From positions 1-64,000 of the forward strand of contig JAFEFL010000011.1 of NCBI GenBank assembly GCA_018240595.1: a stretch of 64,000 nt of DNA, in the 5' to 3' direction. The stretch's first letter is position 1. Each line of letters starts with the position of its first letter. This stretch comes from Pseudomonadota bacterium (GTDB taxonomy: Bacteria > Pseudomonadota > Alphaproteobacteria > Rhizobiales > Xanthobacteraceae). The position numbers and the translations under genes were made by a program. The notes beneath the pieces were generated by a model. It saw only the letters and a program-made list of their open reading frames with translations, did no database searches and was not told the DNA's origin. This document shows, one piece after another, positions 18,230-31,626 of this stretch.

Positions 18230-18709
18230 TCACCGGCCGTGATGTTGCGCCCGCGGGCGGCGCGGCACCACGGCGCCCTGGACCATAATGAGATCGAGGA
18301 TGAGCGCCGCGAGCAGGTCGGTCGTACTGCTGGTCCATTCCAGCTTTTCGCGCAGTGAGAAATCCCGGTAATAGTTTTTCGCTTGGGGCGAGACGCCGAC
18401 GAATGCCATCGACCACTGCGCGAATGTGCGTTCGCGGACATAGCGCGACGGCAGCACGTCGATGTCGGTATGCCGTGGGTCGCGCCTGATGATGTCCATG
18501 ACTTCCAGCACCGCTGCTTCGTCGCCTTCGAGGACCTGGACGAAGCGGCCCTCGTTGAATAGAAGCGCGCCGGTGATGCCCAGCCTCTCGTTTCGCGCGC
18601 GCGACTGCTCGAGCAGCCGCTGCACTTCAGCCGTGCTGTCCAGCGTCTGCTCCTCAATCAAATTGCGGCTGTGATAGGCGATCGTGAACACCGACATGAA
18701 CCGGCCCAT
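18230..18709 (-). CDS. Short BLUF-domain blue-light photoreceptor
   Basis: 159 aa, a stand-alone BLUF protein that would bind FAD and switch on blue light. The photocycle residues are all visible: Tyr12 (TIAYHS), Asn in RNERLGITG, Gln in FVQVLEG, and the Trp/Met pair in FAQWSMAF. About 55 residues after the BLUF core form helices and a basic tail with no output domain, so it must act on a partner protein. No anti-repressor, EAL or cyclase partner lies directly beside it. An ATG four codons inside is an alternative start. Confidence 0.92.
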   Translation of the reverse strand: MGRFMSVFTIAYHSRNLIEEQTLDSTAEVQRLLEQSRARNERLGITGALLFNEGRFVQVLEGDEAAVLEVMDIIRRDPRHTDIDVLPSRYVRERTFAQWSMAFVGVSPQAKNYYRDFSLREKLEWTSSTTDLLAALILDLIMVQGAVVPRRPRAQHHGR

Positions 18710-18937
18710 AAACGGCAGAAATCATGGGCGGCTGCCATGCAGATGGCGGGGAACGCCACGGCAATAGCGGAACCCGCTCCGCCGCCCAAATATAAATGCA
18801 TGACGGGCCAACGGGTTTCATGCCGTTGCGATCCGCGCAAGCGTCACGGCGCTCACAAGCGCGTGTGCTCGAGCGAACCGAGCCGTGCCGCCGGCGTTTT
18901 ACGGACGAACAAGCAACATCATCGGACGGAACAAACC

Positions 18938-19345
18938 ATGCGCGTTTCACCGGCAATCATCTTCGGTCTAGCGATCGCCGCCGCGGCAGTGGCAAGCAAC
19001 GCCGCCAACGCTCAGCAACCCGCCGAGGACGGCGCCAAGATCGGCGTCGGCATGATCTGCAATAGTCCGGCGCAGGCCGCGCGCTTCGTCGAGTTGCGCT
19101 CGCAGGGCCGCGAAGGACAGGCGGCGATGGATCTGGTGAATCAGGAAGCGCACGATCCGCAGGCTTGCGGGCTCGCAGCGATCGCCTTCACGCAGGGCCA
19201 GACGCTGGAATTGAAGCCGGTCGCCAACAAGCTGGTTCAGGTCGTCCGCGTCAATATTCTGGCCGGTTTCGACGGCAGCGCCTGGCAGCAGGTCAGCGCC
19301 ATGACCCAATATGCGGTGATGGAAGGCGAGGGCGAATCGATTTGA
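18938..19345 (+). CDS. Small secreted protein with signal peptide, function unknown
   Basis: 135 aa from ATG at 18938 (RBS GGACGGA). A signal peptide (MRVSPAIIFGLAIAAAAVASNAANA, cut near 25) is followed by about 110 soluble residues with two cysteines (MICNSP and PQACGLA) that could form one disulfide. Most of the rest is helical then beta. No known domain is recognised. An apparent longer frame back to 18671 has no translational support. Confidence 0.7.
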   Translation: MRVSPAIIFGLAIAAAAVASNAANAQQPAEDGAKIGVGMICNSPAQAARFVELRSQGREGQAAMDLVNQEAHDPQACGLAAIAFTQGQTLELKPVANKLVQVVRVNILAGFDGSAWQQVSAMTQYAVMEGEGESI

Positions 19346-19357
19346 CGGGCGGCAGAA

Positions 19358-19551
19358 TCACCCGTTGATCCACGTCCAGCCTGCGAACCACAGCATGAAG
19401 CCGACGAGGGCGCCCGTGAGCGCACCCAGCACACGACGGCCTCGCCACAGGATCGCTCCGGCCAGAGCGCCCGCAACGAGGCCGGGGCTGCCGATGATGA
19501 AAACGACGAAGGCAATGCTGAGCGGATCGTTCAGGATGCCGACGTCGGCCA

Positions 19552-19552
<1 letters not shown>
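19358..19552 (-). CDS. Small two-helix membrane protein coupled to uvrB
   Basis: 64 aa; two hydrophobic helices (about 12-34 and 41-60) joined by a basic turn (WRGRRVLG). Glycine-zipper-like spacing (GALAGAILW, GALTGALVG) suggests helix packing. The ATG overlaps the uvrB stop (TGATG), so it would be translated by coupling from the uvrB message. No family is recognised. Confidence 0.6.
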
Positions 19553-22485
<2,933 letters not shown>

Positions 22486-22694
22486 GATCGGAATATGGGG
22501 CGAGTCCGGGGCCGAAGAAAGGGAGCAGGGCCGGCCTCTGCCGGAACCCACTGACAGTTTCCGTCAGCAGCGCACGGCCGCGACGCGGCGGATATCACGC
22601 GGCGCGTAAGGGATTTGCTCATGATCGGTGTGGCAGGAAAGGCGGCACCCGATACCAGCGGGTCGAGAATCAATTATTGTCCGCGCCATCACCC

Positions 22695-24191
22695 ATGACT
22701 GACATGTCCGGTTCCAGCCTCGCCTCCACCGCTGCCGTGATCGCTGCCGATGCCGGCATTTTCGAGCTTGCGCCGGTGCCGCTCTGGCTGGAGGACTATT
22801 CCGGGGTCAAGGCGCTGCTCGACGCCTGGCGCGCCGCCGGCGTCACCTCGCTGCGCGAGCACCTCACAGGCCATCCGGAGCGGGTCCGCGAATGCGCCGC
22901 CCGCATCCGCCTGCTGCGCGTCAATCGCAAGACCCTCGATCTGTTCGGCGCCACCGACATCGAGCACCTCGCTGCCAATCTCGACCGCGTGTTCCGCGAC
23001 GACATGCTGACGACGCATATCGAGGAACTGATCCAGCTCTGGAACGGCGAGCGCTCCTTCGCCAGCAACGCCGTCAACTACACGCTCGACGGCGAGCGGC
23101 TCGACATCCAGCTCAAGGCGGCGATCCTGCCCGGACATGAGGGCGACTGGTCGCGCGTGCTGCTGTCCACCGAGGACGTCACCGACCGAGAGCAAGCCCG
23201 CCGCCAGCTCGCCGGCAGCGAGAACTACGCGCGCGGCCTGTTCGCGCATTCGCCGGTGTCGCTGTGGGTCGAGGATTTCTCCGGCGTCAAACGCCTGATC
23301 GACGAAGTGCGGATGCAGGGCATTACCGACCTGCGCGTCTTCACCGACGTGCACGAGGAGTTCGTGCAGCGCTGCATCAGCGAAATCCGCATTGTCGACG
23401 TCAACCAGCATACGCTCAGCCTGTTCGGCGCGCCCGACAAGAAGGCGCTGCTGCGCAATCTGCCGGTGATCATGCGCGACGAGATGGGGCCGTGCTTCCG
23501 CGAGCAGCTCATCGACCTATGGAACGGCAAGCTGTTCCAGCAACGCGAGGTGATCAATTACACGCTCGACGGCACCAAGCTGAACCTGCTGCTGCAGTTC
23601 TCGGTGTTTCCCGGCCGCGAGAACGACTGGTCGCTCGTGCAGGTCGCGCTGACCGACATCACGGCGCGCAAGAAGGCCGAGGCCTATCTCGAATATCTCG
23701 GCAGCCACGACGCGCTGACCAAATTGTGCAACCGCTCGTTCTTCGCCGACGAACTCAACCGCCTCGAGCGCAAGGGGCCGTGGCCGGTCACCATCATCAT
23801 GGCCGACCTCAACGGCCTCAAGGCGGCCAATGACGAACTCGGCCACGCCGCCGGCGATCAGCTTCTGCGCCGCGCCGGCGAGGTGTTCAATTCCATTGTC
23901 GAACTGCCGGCACGCGCCTCGCGCATCGGCGGCGACGAATTCGCCGTAATCCTGCCGGGCGTCGAGATCGCCGAGGGCAAGGCGATGATGAAGGTGATCA
24001 ACGACCTCATCGTCATCAACAACGAGTTCTACACCGACCTGCCGCTGTCGCTGTCGATGGGCATCGCCACCAGCGAACAGGGCGAGCGGCTGGAAGCGGT
24101 GGTCAAGCGCGCCGACCTCGCCATGCTGGAAGCCAAGCGAGAACATTACGCGCAGGCGGAATACGAGCGGCGGCGGCAGGCGGCGTCGTAA
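22695..24191 (+). CDS. Diguanylate cyclase with two tandem PAS-like domains
   Basis: 498 aa, cytoplasmic. Two homologous sensor units, about 15-165 and 185-335, share the layout PVxLWxEDxSGVKxLxD ... LxxFGAxD ... LWNGxxxxxxxxxNYTLDG, so they arose by internal duplication. Each is followed by a short linker; then GGDEF (412-416, intact) ends the protein. The RxxD inhibitory site normally five residues before GGDEF is absent, so product inhibition is probably lost. Prediction: cyclic-di-GMP synthesis controlled by a small-molecule or redox signal. Convergent with dsbB, 9 bp between stops. Confidence 0.9.
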   Translation: MTDMSGSSLASTAAVIAADAGIFELAPVPLWLEDYSGVKALLDAWRAAGVTSLREHLTGHPERVRECAARIRLLRVNRKTLDLFGATDIEHLAANLDRVFRDDMLTTHIEELIQLWNGERSFASNAVNYTLDGERLDIQLKAAILPGHEGDWSRVLLSTEDVTDREQARRQLAGSENYARGLFAHSPVSLWVEDFSGVKRLIDEVRMQGITDLRVFTDVHEEFVQRCISEIRIVDVNQHTLSLFGAPDKKALLRNLPVIMRDEMGPCFREQLIDLWNGKLFQQREVINYTLDGTKLNLLLQFSVFPGRENDWSLVQVALTDITARKKAEAYLEYLGSHDALTKLCNRSFFADELNRLERKGPWPVTIIMADLNGLKAANDELGHAAGDQLLRRAGEVFNSIVELPARASRIGGDEFAVILPGVEIAEGKAMMKVINDLIVINNEFYTDLPLSLSMGIATSEQGERLEAVVKRADLAMLEAKREHYAQAEYERRRQAAS

Positions 24192-24200
24192 GGACGGCGC

Positions 24201-24785
24201 TCAGCGCATCTTCTCCAGCAGCCGGTAGCCGGTGGTGTGGCACTCATCGAGGCCGCATTGCACGACGACCGAGCCGAGATTGATGGCGCACAGCACGATC
24301 ACATAGAGCGACACCGCCGCGGCGATGCGTTGCAGCGCCGGATAGGACGCCAGGTCCGGGCGGTGCTCGGAGTCACCGAATATGGTGAGTTTGAGGGCGT
24401 AGCCGGCGATCAGCGCCACCGCGATCAGCACCGACCACACCGGCATGTGCAGGCCGAGCACGGCGCTGCCGATATATTCGTGCCCGGGCCGCGGATAGAT
24501 ATCGAGCAAGGTCTGGCGCACGGCGACGACCAGCAGGAAAATGGAAATGACGAGGCCGAGCCCGGTGGTGCGCGCGGTGTCACCTTGGCGCAGGCCGAGG
24601 ATGACGGCGAAGCAGACGCCGAACATCGCAACGCGCTGCAGCAGGCATAGCGGGCAAGGCAATTCGCCAAAGATGTATTGCATGATCAGCGCGGCGGTCA
24701 GGATGCCGGCGATCACGATCAGCATCAGCACCAGATAGAGATGGCCGAACAGGCTCAGCGTGCGGGTGGCGGCGGGGTTGTCCAT
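24201..24785 (-). CDS. dsbB: DsbB-family disulfide bond formation protein
   Basis: 194 aa with five or so membrane helices. A quinone-linked CPLC pair (C44, C47) and a second periplasmic pair C177/C182 (QCGLDECH) match the DsbB redox relay that reoxidises DsbA. The second pair is near the extreme C-terminus, after the last helix, unlike E. coli DsbB where it lies in the loop before the last helix, so this is a divergent subgroup. No dsbA-like gene is beside it. The gene starts 3 bp after a small membrane protein gene, giving a two-gene operon. Confidence 0.85.
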   Translation of the reverse strand: MDNPAATRTLSLFGHLYLVLMLIVIAGILTAALIMQYIFGELPCPLCLLQRVAMFGVCFAVILGLRQGDTARTTGLGLVISIFLLVVAVRQTLLDIYPRPGHEYIGSAVLGLHMPVWSVLIAVALIAGYALKLTIFGDSEHRPDLASYPALQRIAAAVSLYVIVLCAINLGSVVVQCGLDECHTTGYRLLEKMR

Positions 24786-24788
24786 CGC

Positions 24789-24995
24789 TCAACCCCGCTG
24801 CGCGGCTGCCGGAGCCGTCCGCTCGGTCTGCAGCCAGGGCATGCGGAAGCCGTAGTCGGGACTATAGATCTCAAAAAGAAACAGCCAGACCGATAGCGCC
24901 AGACAGATCGCGAGAAGGCCGATGGCGATGGCCCTGCGGCCCAGCCACAGCACCAGCAGCGCCAGAAACATGGTCGCGAAAATAGCGGTCATCAT
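24789..24995 (-). CDS. Small membrane protein upstream of dsbB (DUF5993-like)
   Basis: 68 aa: two hydrophobic helices (about 2-20 and 24-45), then a soluble tail with FEIYSPDYGFRMPWL. The hydrophobic pattern with LGRRAIAIGLLAICLALSVWLF resembles the DUF5993 family, whose genes are often found beside dsbB-type genes (recalled, not searched). It ends 3 bp before dsbB and is probably co-translated; it may stabilise or modulate the DsbB-like protein. Confidence 0.7.
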   Translation of the reverse strand: MMTAIFATMFLALLVLWLGRRAIAIGLLAICLALSVWLFLFEIYSPDYGFRMPWLQTERTAPAAAQRG

Positions 24996-25058
24996 CGGCG
25001 GGAGCCCCCTTGCCGGCGATGATCATAGCCTATTTCGGGCGCCCGCGCCCGGCGGGTG

Positions 25059-26906
<1,848 letters not shown>

Positions 26907-27034
26907 CGGCCGTGCTCAATGCGCAAAGGGCCGTCGCGCCGGAACGGCACGCGGGCCCGCTGACTATGGGAATCTTGGACTGATAGTAGCGCTTCGTGTC
27001 CGCACCATGGCGGCGGACCGGCGCGGTGCACCGG

Positions 27035-27071
27035 AAAAAAATGCGCCGCCCGGCCGCGGGGGGCCGGGCGG
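27035..27071 (-). terminator. Intrinsic terminator of the SnoaL-like gene
   Basis: A 10-bp GC stem (27046-27055 with 27062-27071) followed, on the minus strand, by a short spacer and seven T. It lies 18 bp after the stop codon at 27089. Confidence 0.8.
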
Positions 27072-27088
27072 GCGTGGTGACGCCGATT

Positions 27089-27475
27089 TTACTGCGGCGG
27101 CGTGTTGAGTTCGGTGAAGAAGCCGTCGATCTGCTTGAGCCGGCCGTCGGCCGCGACCACCGCGACGTCGATGCCCTTGACGAAGACCGGGCCGTCCTGC
27201 GGGCCGAGCTGCCAGTTGAACAGCGCGCGGTCGTGGTGCGCATTCACCTCGCTGGTACGGCTGAATTTGTAGCCGGGATACTTGGCGTGGACGGCGCCGA
27301 CCATGGCGTCGATGCCGTCGTGGCCGTCGCCGGCCAGCACCGGGTCGAGATAGCGGGCGTCGGACGAGAAGGTCAGCGCGATCAGGGCCTGGCGGCGGCT
27401 GGCGTCGGTCTCGTTCCACAGGGCGATGTAGCGATCGACCAGAGCGGTGAGGGCGGCGGTGTCGGTGGCGGTCAT
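27089..27475 (-). CDS. SnoaL-like/NTF2-fold protein
   Basis: 128 aa from ATG at 27475, preceded by GAGGAG; a longer frame starting at 27571 is Arg/Pro-rich junk. The alpha+beta cone fold is seen in LTALVDRYIALWNETDASRRQALIAL, then SSDARYLDPVLAGDGHDGIDAMV. Many such proteins are small polyketide cyclases or isomerases, and many have no known reaction. It is divergent from an XRE-type regulator with about 130 bp between starts, which often controls such neighbours. Confidence 0.85.
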   Translation of the reverse strand: MTATDTAALTALVDRYIALWNETDASRRQALIALTFSSDARYLDPVLAGDGHDGIDAMVGAVHAKYPGYKFSRTSEVNAHHDRALFNWQLGPQDGPVFVKGIDVAVVAADGRLKQIDGFFTELNTPPQ

Positions 27476-27605
27476 GTGTCGTCTCCTCGGTTGGGGTGCC
27501 CGGCGCCGTCCGCCGGGTGTGACGCCGTTGTGCGGCAGGCGAGGGGGCGGGTCGATTACCTCGGAGGTCATGGAACGGCCGCAGCGCGCCGGTTAGGGTT
27601 CCGCC

Positions 27606-28415
27606 ATGACCAACATCGACGCCACGTCCCGCGACGTCGGGACCCACATCCGGGAATGGCGGCAGCGCCGCCGCATGACCCAGCTCGATCTCGCGCTCGA
27701 AGCGGAGATTTCGGCGCGGCACCTGAGCTTTCTCGAGACCGGCAAGGCGCAGCCGTCGCGGGACATGGTGCTCAACCTGTGCGACCACCTGGACGTCCCG
27801 TTGCGCGAGCGCAACGCGCTCCTGCTCGCGGCCGGCTTCGCGCCGGTGTTTCCGCAGCGGCCGCTCGACGATCCGGCCGTAAAACACGCCCGCGAGGCGA
27901 TCGACCTGATCCTGAAGGGCCACGAGCCCTATCCCGCGCTGGCGATCGACCGGTACTGGACAATGGTCTCCGCCAACCGCGCCCTCCCACCGCTGTTGGA
28001 AGGTGTCGCGCCGCATCTCTTGGCGCCGCCGGTCAATGTGCTGCGGCTCAGTTTGCATCCGGCGGGACTGGCGCCGCGCATTGCGAACTTAGCGGAGTGG
28101 CGCGCGCATATCTTCGAGCGGCTGCGCCACCAGATCGGCGTCACCGGTGACGGCAAGCTCGCGGCGCTGCTCGAGGAGCTGAAAGCCTATCCGGCCGGTG
28201 CCAGCCGCACGCCACCGGCGCCGGATCGCTATGGCGGTTTCGTTGTGCCGTTGCAGTTGCGCATGCCGGACGGACTGTTGTCATTCTTCTCGACCACGAC
28301 CGTGCTCGGCACGCCGGTCGATGTCACTTTGTCGGAACTGGCGATCGAGTCGTTTTTCCCGGCTGACGATGCGACCGCGGAGGCGGTTCGCGCGATGTCA
28401 TCGGTGCGGGATTAG
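27606..28415 (+). CDS. XRE-family helix-turn-helix regulator with MmyB-like ligand-binding domain
   Basis: 269 aa. The HTH_3 domain spans residues about 12-67 (IREWRQRRRMTQLDLALEAEISARHLSFLETGKAQPSRDMV); the MmyB-like domain about 95-265 begins with the tell-tale DRYWTMVSANRALPPLL. In Streptomyces the MmyB domain binds fatty acids; the ligand here is unknown. It probably regulates the divergent SnoaL-like gene and itself. Confidence 0.92.
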   Translation: MTNIDATSRDVGTHIREWRQRRRMTQLDLALEAEISARHLSFLETGKAQPSRDMVLNLCDHLDVPLRERNALLLAAGFAPVFPQRPLDDPAVKHAREAIDLILKGHEPYPALAIDRYWTMVSANRALPPLLEGVAPHLLAPPVNVLRLSLHPAGLAPRIANLAEWRAHIFERLRHQIGVTGDGKLAALLEELKAYPAGASRTPPAPDRYGGFVVPLQLRMPDGLLSFFSTTTVLGTPVDVTLSELAIESFFPADDATAEAVRAMSSVRD

Positions 28416-28544
28416 CGATAAGTTCCGGCGTTTTGTTACGGCCTTTTAATATCGCCGGTCAGCAACCGTTCATCATCGGCGCCGCAAACTCGCCGGAGTT
28501 TCATCGGATGACGATGAAACAGCGGCAAGACGGTGAACGGCACC

Positions 28545-29999
28545 ATGGCGCTCGACCCCAAATCGCAAACGGCAACGGCGCTGCATCGCTTCGGCCTCGG
28601 TCCCAAGCCCGGAGCGCTTGATTCCTTTGCCAGTGATCCGCGCGGCGCGCTGATCGCCGATCTGAGCAGGCCGGGCGCCGGACAGATCGTTAACGACGAC
28701 CTGATGACGACCGCGGAAGCCCTGCGTGCGGCCTACGATTTCCGCCAGGAAAAGAAAGCGGCGCGGCTCGCTCGCCGCGTCGAGGAAGAGCAGGATCGCG
28801 CCGCGCGCAATGACATGGCGAAGGCGGGCGCCAATGCCGTCGCGCCGACACCGAACAATCCTCCGAATAGAAACGACAAGCCGAAGCAGCAGCCCGGCGT
28901 GCCGCAGCAGATCTTTCTCGACGAGGCGAGGGCCCGGCTCGACGCCGCGATGAATGCCGATGTCGGCTTTGCCGAGCGGCTCACCTGGTTCTGGTCGAAT
29001 CATTTCTGCATCTCGGCCGACAAGGGCGTGACGCGGCCGGTCTGCGGTTCGTTCGAGCGCGAGGCGATCCGGCCGCACATTGCCGGCAAGTTCGCCGACA
29101 TGCTGCTCGCGGTGGAGCAGCATCCGGCGATGCTGATGTATCTCGACAATGCCGCTTCGATCGGACCGAACTCGTTCGCCGGCAAGCGCCGCGGCAAGGG
29201 CCTCAATGAAAACCTCGCCCGCGAGATCATGGAGTTGCATACGCTCGGCGTGCGCACCGGCTATAGCCAAGCCGACGTCACCAATTTCGCCAAGGTCATC
29301 ACCGGCTGGACCTATGGGCCGCCGCGCCTCGACAATGCGCGCAGCGGCGCATTCATCTTCAACGAGCGCATGCACGAGCCGGGGCCGCAGCACGTCATCG
29401 ATCGCGACTACGACCAGCCAGGCGTGGCGCAGGGCGAAGCGGTGCTGCGGCGGCTGGCGGCGCATCCGGCGACGGCGCAACATATCGCGCTCAAGCTCGC
29501 CCGGCATTTCGTGGCCGACGACCCGCCGGCCTCGCTGGTCGAGCGGCTGCGCAAGCGCTTCGCGGAGACCAGCGGCGATCTCAAGGAAGTGTCGGTGGCG
29601 CTGGTCACCGCGCCGGAAGTCGCCGAGGCGCCGCGTGCCAAGCTGCGCAAGCCGAACGAGTGGATGGTGGCCTCGATGCGCGCCACCGGCATTGCGCCGA
29701 CCGACGTGCGGCCGCTGGTCAATGCCAACACCTTGCTCGGCGAGCCGCTGTGGCGGCCGCCGGCGCCGAACGGCTTCTCCGACATGAACGACGCCTGGAC
29801 CGACGGTCTCGCCTCGCGGCTCGACATCGCCAACCGCTTCTCGCGGCAAATCGGCGAAATGATCGATCCCGAAACCGTCGCCGAGCAGAGCTTCGGCCCG
29901 CTACTGTCGCGCGACACGCGCGAGACGCTGGCGCGCGCCGAGAGCCGGGCGCAGGCCGTGGCGCTGCTGCTGATGGCGCCGGAATTCCAGAGAAGGTGA
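28545..29999 (+). CDS. DUF1800 family protein
   Basis: 484 aa from ATG at 28545 (an upstream GTG at 28533 would add four residues). DUF1800 marks: TALHRFGLGPKPG near the start, RLTWFWSNHFCIS, then the FARNPALREIMELHTLG-like segment seen here as NENLAREIMELHTLGV, and YSQADVTNFAKVITGWT. There is no obvious signal peptide; the DUF1501 partner right behind carries a Tat signal. The pair is found together across bacteria and is often linked with exported or secreted-protein loci, but its biochemical role is not established. Confidence 0.92.
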   Translation: MALDPKSQTATALHRFGLGPKPGALDSFASDPRGALIADLSRPGAGQIVNDDLMTTAEALRAAYDFRQEKKAARLARRVEEEQDRAARNDMAKAGANAVAPTPNNPPNRNDKPKQQPGVPQQIFLDEARARLDAAMNADVGFAERLTWFWSNHFCISADKGVTRPVCGSFEREAIRPHIAGKFADMLLAVEQHPAMLMYLDNAASIGPNSFAGKRRGKGLNENLAREIMELHTLGVRTGYSQADVTNFAKVITGWTYGPPRLDNARSGAFIFNERMHEPGPQHVIDRDYDQPGVAQGEAVLRRLAAHPATAQHIALKLARHFVADDPPASLVERLRKRFAETSGDLKEVSVALVTAPEVAEAPRAKLRKPNEWMVASMRATGIAPTDVRPLVNANTLLGEPLWRPPAPNGFSDMNDAWTDGLASRLDIANRFSRQIGEMIDPETVAEQSFGPLLSRDTRETLARAESRAQAVALLLMAPEFQRR

Positions 30000-30004
30000 A
30001 TGGC

Positions 30005-31264
30005 ATGAGCACCGACGGCAAAGGCTTTTCTCCGCATCGCGCCACGCGTCGCGAACTGATGCTGGGTGCCGGCGCGCTGTTCGCCTGGGCTTACATGCCG
30101 AAGCTGGCGCAGGCCGAGGGCCGCGATCCGCGGCTGCTCGTCGTCATCCTGCGCGGCGCGCTCGACGGCCTCGCCGCCGTCGCGCCGGTCGGCGACCCCG
30201 ATTGGGTACGCCTGCGCGGCGACAAGGGCTTGCGCACCGACGGTGAGTATGCGGCGTTGCCGCTCGACAATTTCTTCGCGCTCAATCCGGCGATGCCAAA
30301 TTTCCACCGGCTGTATCAGGCCAAGCAGGCGGCGATCGTCCACGCAGTGGCGACGCCCTATCGCGAGCGCTCGCATTTCGACGGCCAGGACGTGCTGGAG
30401 AGCGGTATCGTCACGCCCGGCGGCAGCGAAACCGGCTGGCTCAATCGCGCCTGGTCGGTGCTGCAGCCGGCCGACCGCGTCGCGGCGCGTCAGGCTTTCG
30501 CCGTCGGGCCGATCACGCCGCTGGTGGCGCGCGGCAAGGCGCCGGTCATGACCTGGACGCCGTCAAAGCTGCCGCCGGCGACCAACGACACGATGAGCCG
30601 GCTGATCGATCTCTATCGCCACACCGATCCGGCTTTGGCCAAGGCGCTGGAGGAGCGCGGCGCGCTGGCGGCGATCGTGCAGGGCGACATGAACGGCATG
30701 TCGCCGAAGAAGATCGCGGCGACGCCGGGCGTGCCCGGCGCGGCGGTGCGCGCCTATTTTGAGGAAGCCGCCGGCGCCGCCGCCAAGTTCATGGCGCGGC
30801 CGGACGGCCCGCGCGTCGGCGCGCTCGCCTTCGACGGCTGGGACACCCATGCCAATGAGGGCGCCGATCACGGCCGGCTGTCGGCGCTGCTCGGCGCACT
30901 CGACGGCGCTTTCGGCGCCATGGAAAGCAATATGGGTGGCGCCTGGAAGGAGACCGTGGTCGTGGTGGCGACCGAGTTCGGCCGCACCGCGCGCATCAAC
31001 GGCACCGATGGCACTGACCACGGCACCGCGACCGTGGCGTTGCTCGCCGGCGGCGCGCTCAAGGGCGGCCGCGTCATCGCCGACTGGCCGGGCTTGAGCG
31101 AGCAGGCGCTGTATCAGGCGCGCGATCTCAAGCCGACGACGGACCTGCGCGCAGTGCTCAAAGGTCTGCTGCGCGATCACCTGCGCGCCGGCGAGAAAGC
31201 GCTGGCCCGCGACGTGTTCCCCGGCAGCGAGCAGGTCAAGCCGATGGATGGGCTGGTCGTCTAA
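30005..31264 (+). CDS. DUF1501 family exported protein (Tat signal)
   Basis: 419 aa from ATG at 30005, six bases after the DUF1800 stop, with GAAGG as RBS. The N-terminus has a twin-arginine signal (TRRELMLGAGALFAWA...AQA). The DUF1501 core belongs to the alkaline phosphatase/sulfatase-like superfamily: LLVVILRGALDGLAAVAP at the start, RSHFDGQDVLESG, FDGWDTHANEG and TEFGRTARINGTDGTDHGTATVALLAGG are metal-ligand-like motifs. A periplasmic hydrolase is a guess. It forms an operon with DUF1800. Confidence 0.93.
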   Translation: MSTDGKGFSPHRATRRELMLGAGALFAWAYMPKLAQAEGRDPRLLVVILRGALDGLAAVAPVGDPDWVRLRGDKGLRTDGEYAALPLDNFFALNPAMPNFHRLYQAKQAAIVHAVATPYRERSHFDGQDVLESGIVTPGGSETGWLNRAWSVLQPADRVAARQAFAVGPITPLVARGKAPVMTWTPSKLPPATNDTMSRLIDLYRHTDPALAKALEERGALAAIVQGDMNGMSPKKIAATPGVPGAAVRAYFEEAAGAAAKFMARPDGPRVGALAFDGWDTHANEGADHGRLSALLGALDGAFGAMESNMGGAWKETVVVVATEFGRTARINGTDGTDHGTATVALLAGGALKGGRVIADWPGLSEQALYQARDLKPTTDLRAVLKGLLRDHLRAGEKALARDVFPGSEQVKPMDGLVV

Positions 31265-31325
31265 CGGTACTTGAACGCCACTGCCGCGGCGATCACACTT
31301 GCCTTTATCCAAGGAGATGACCGCC

Positions 31326-31574
31326 ATGCTGGCCCTGCGCCCGAACTGCGAATGCTGCGACAAGGATCTGCCGCCGGAAGCGGCGGATGCGATGATCTGC
31401 ACCTTCGAGTGCACGTTCTGCCGCGACTGCGTCGAGACGCGGCTTTCCGGCGTCTGCCCGAATTGCGGCGGCAATCTTGAGCGCCGGCCGGTGCGCCCGG
31501 CCGGCAAGCTCGCGAAATATCCGCCGCAGATGGAGCGGGTGTTCAAGCCGCAGGGTTGCGGACAGGCGGCGTAA
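31326..31574 (+). CDS. DUF1272 cysteine-rich small protein
   Basis: 82 aa. CECCDKDLPPEAADAMICTFECTFC...CxxC...CPNCGG is the DUF1272 pattern, with at least eight Cys placed as two zinc-binding knuckles. AAGGAG lies eight or so bases before the ATG at 31326. Two earlier in-frame ATGs (31299, 31317) are badly spaced from any RBS. Often annotated as a small protein of unknown function. Confidence 0.9.
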   Translation: MLALRPNCECCDKDLPPEAADAMICTFECTFCRDCVETRLSGVCPNCGGNLERRPVRPAGKLAKYPPQMERVFKPQGCGQAA

Positions 31575-31626
31575 GACCGTCCGGCTGCCCCATCGGCGAT
31601 GCGCGGCGCGGATGGGCGCCGCGCGG

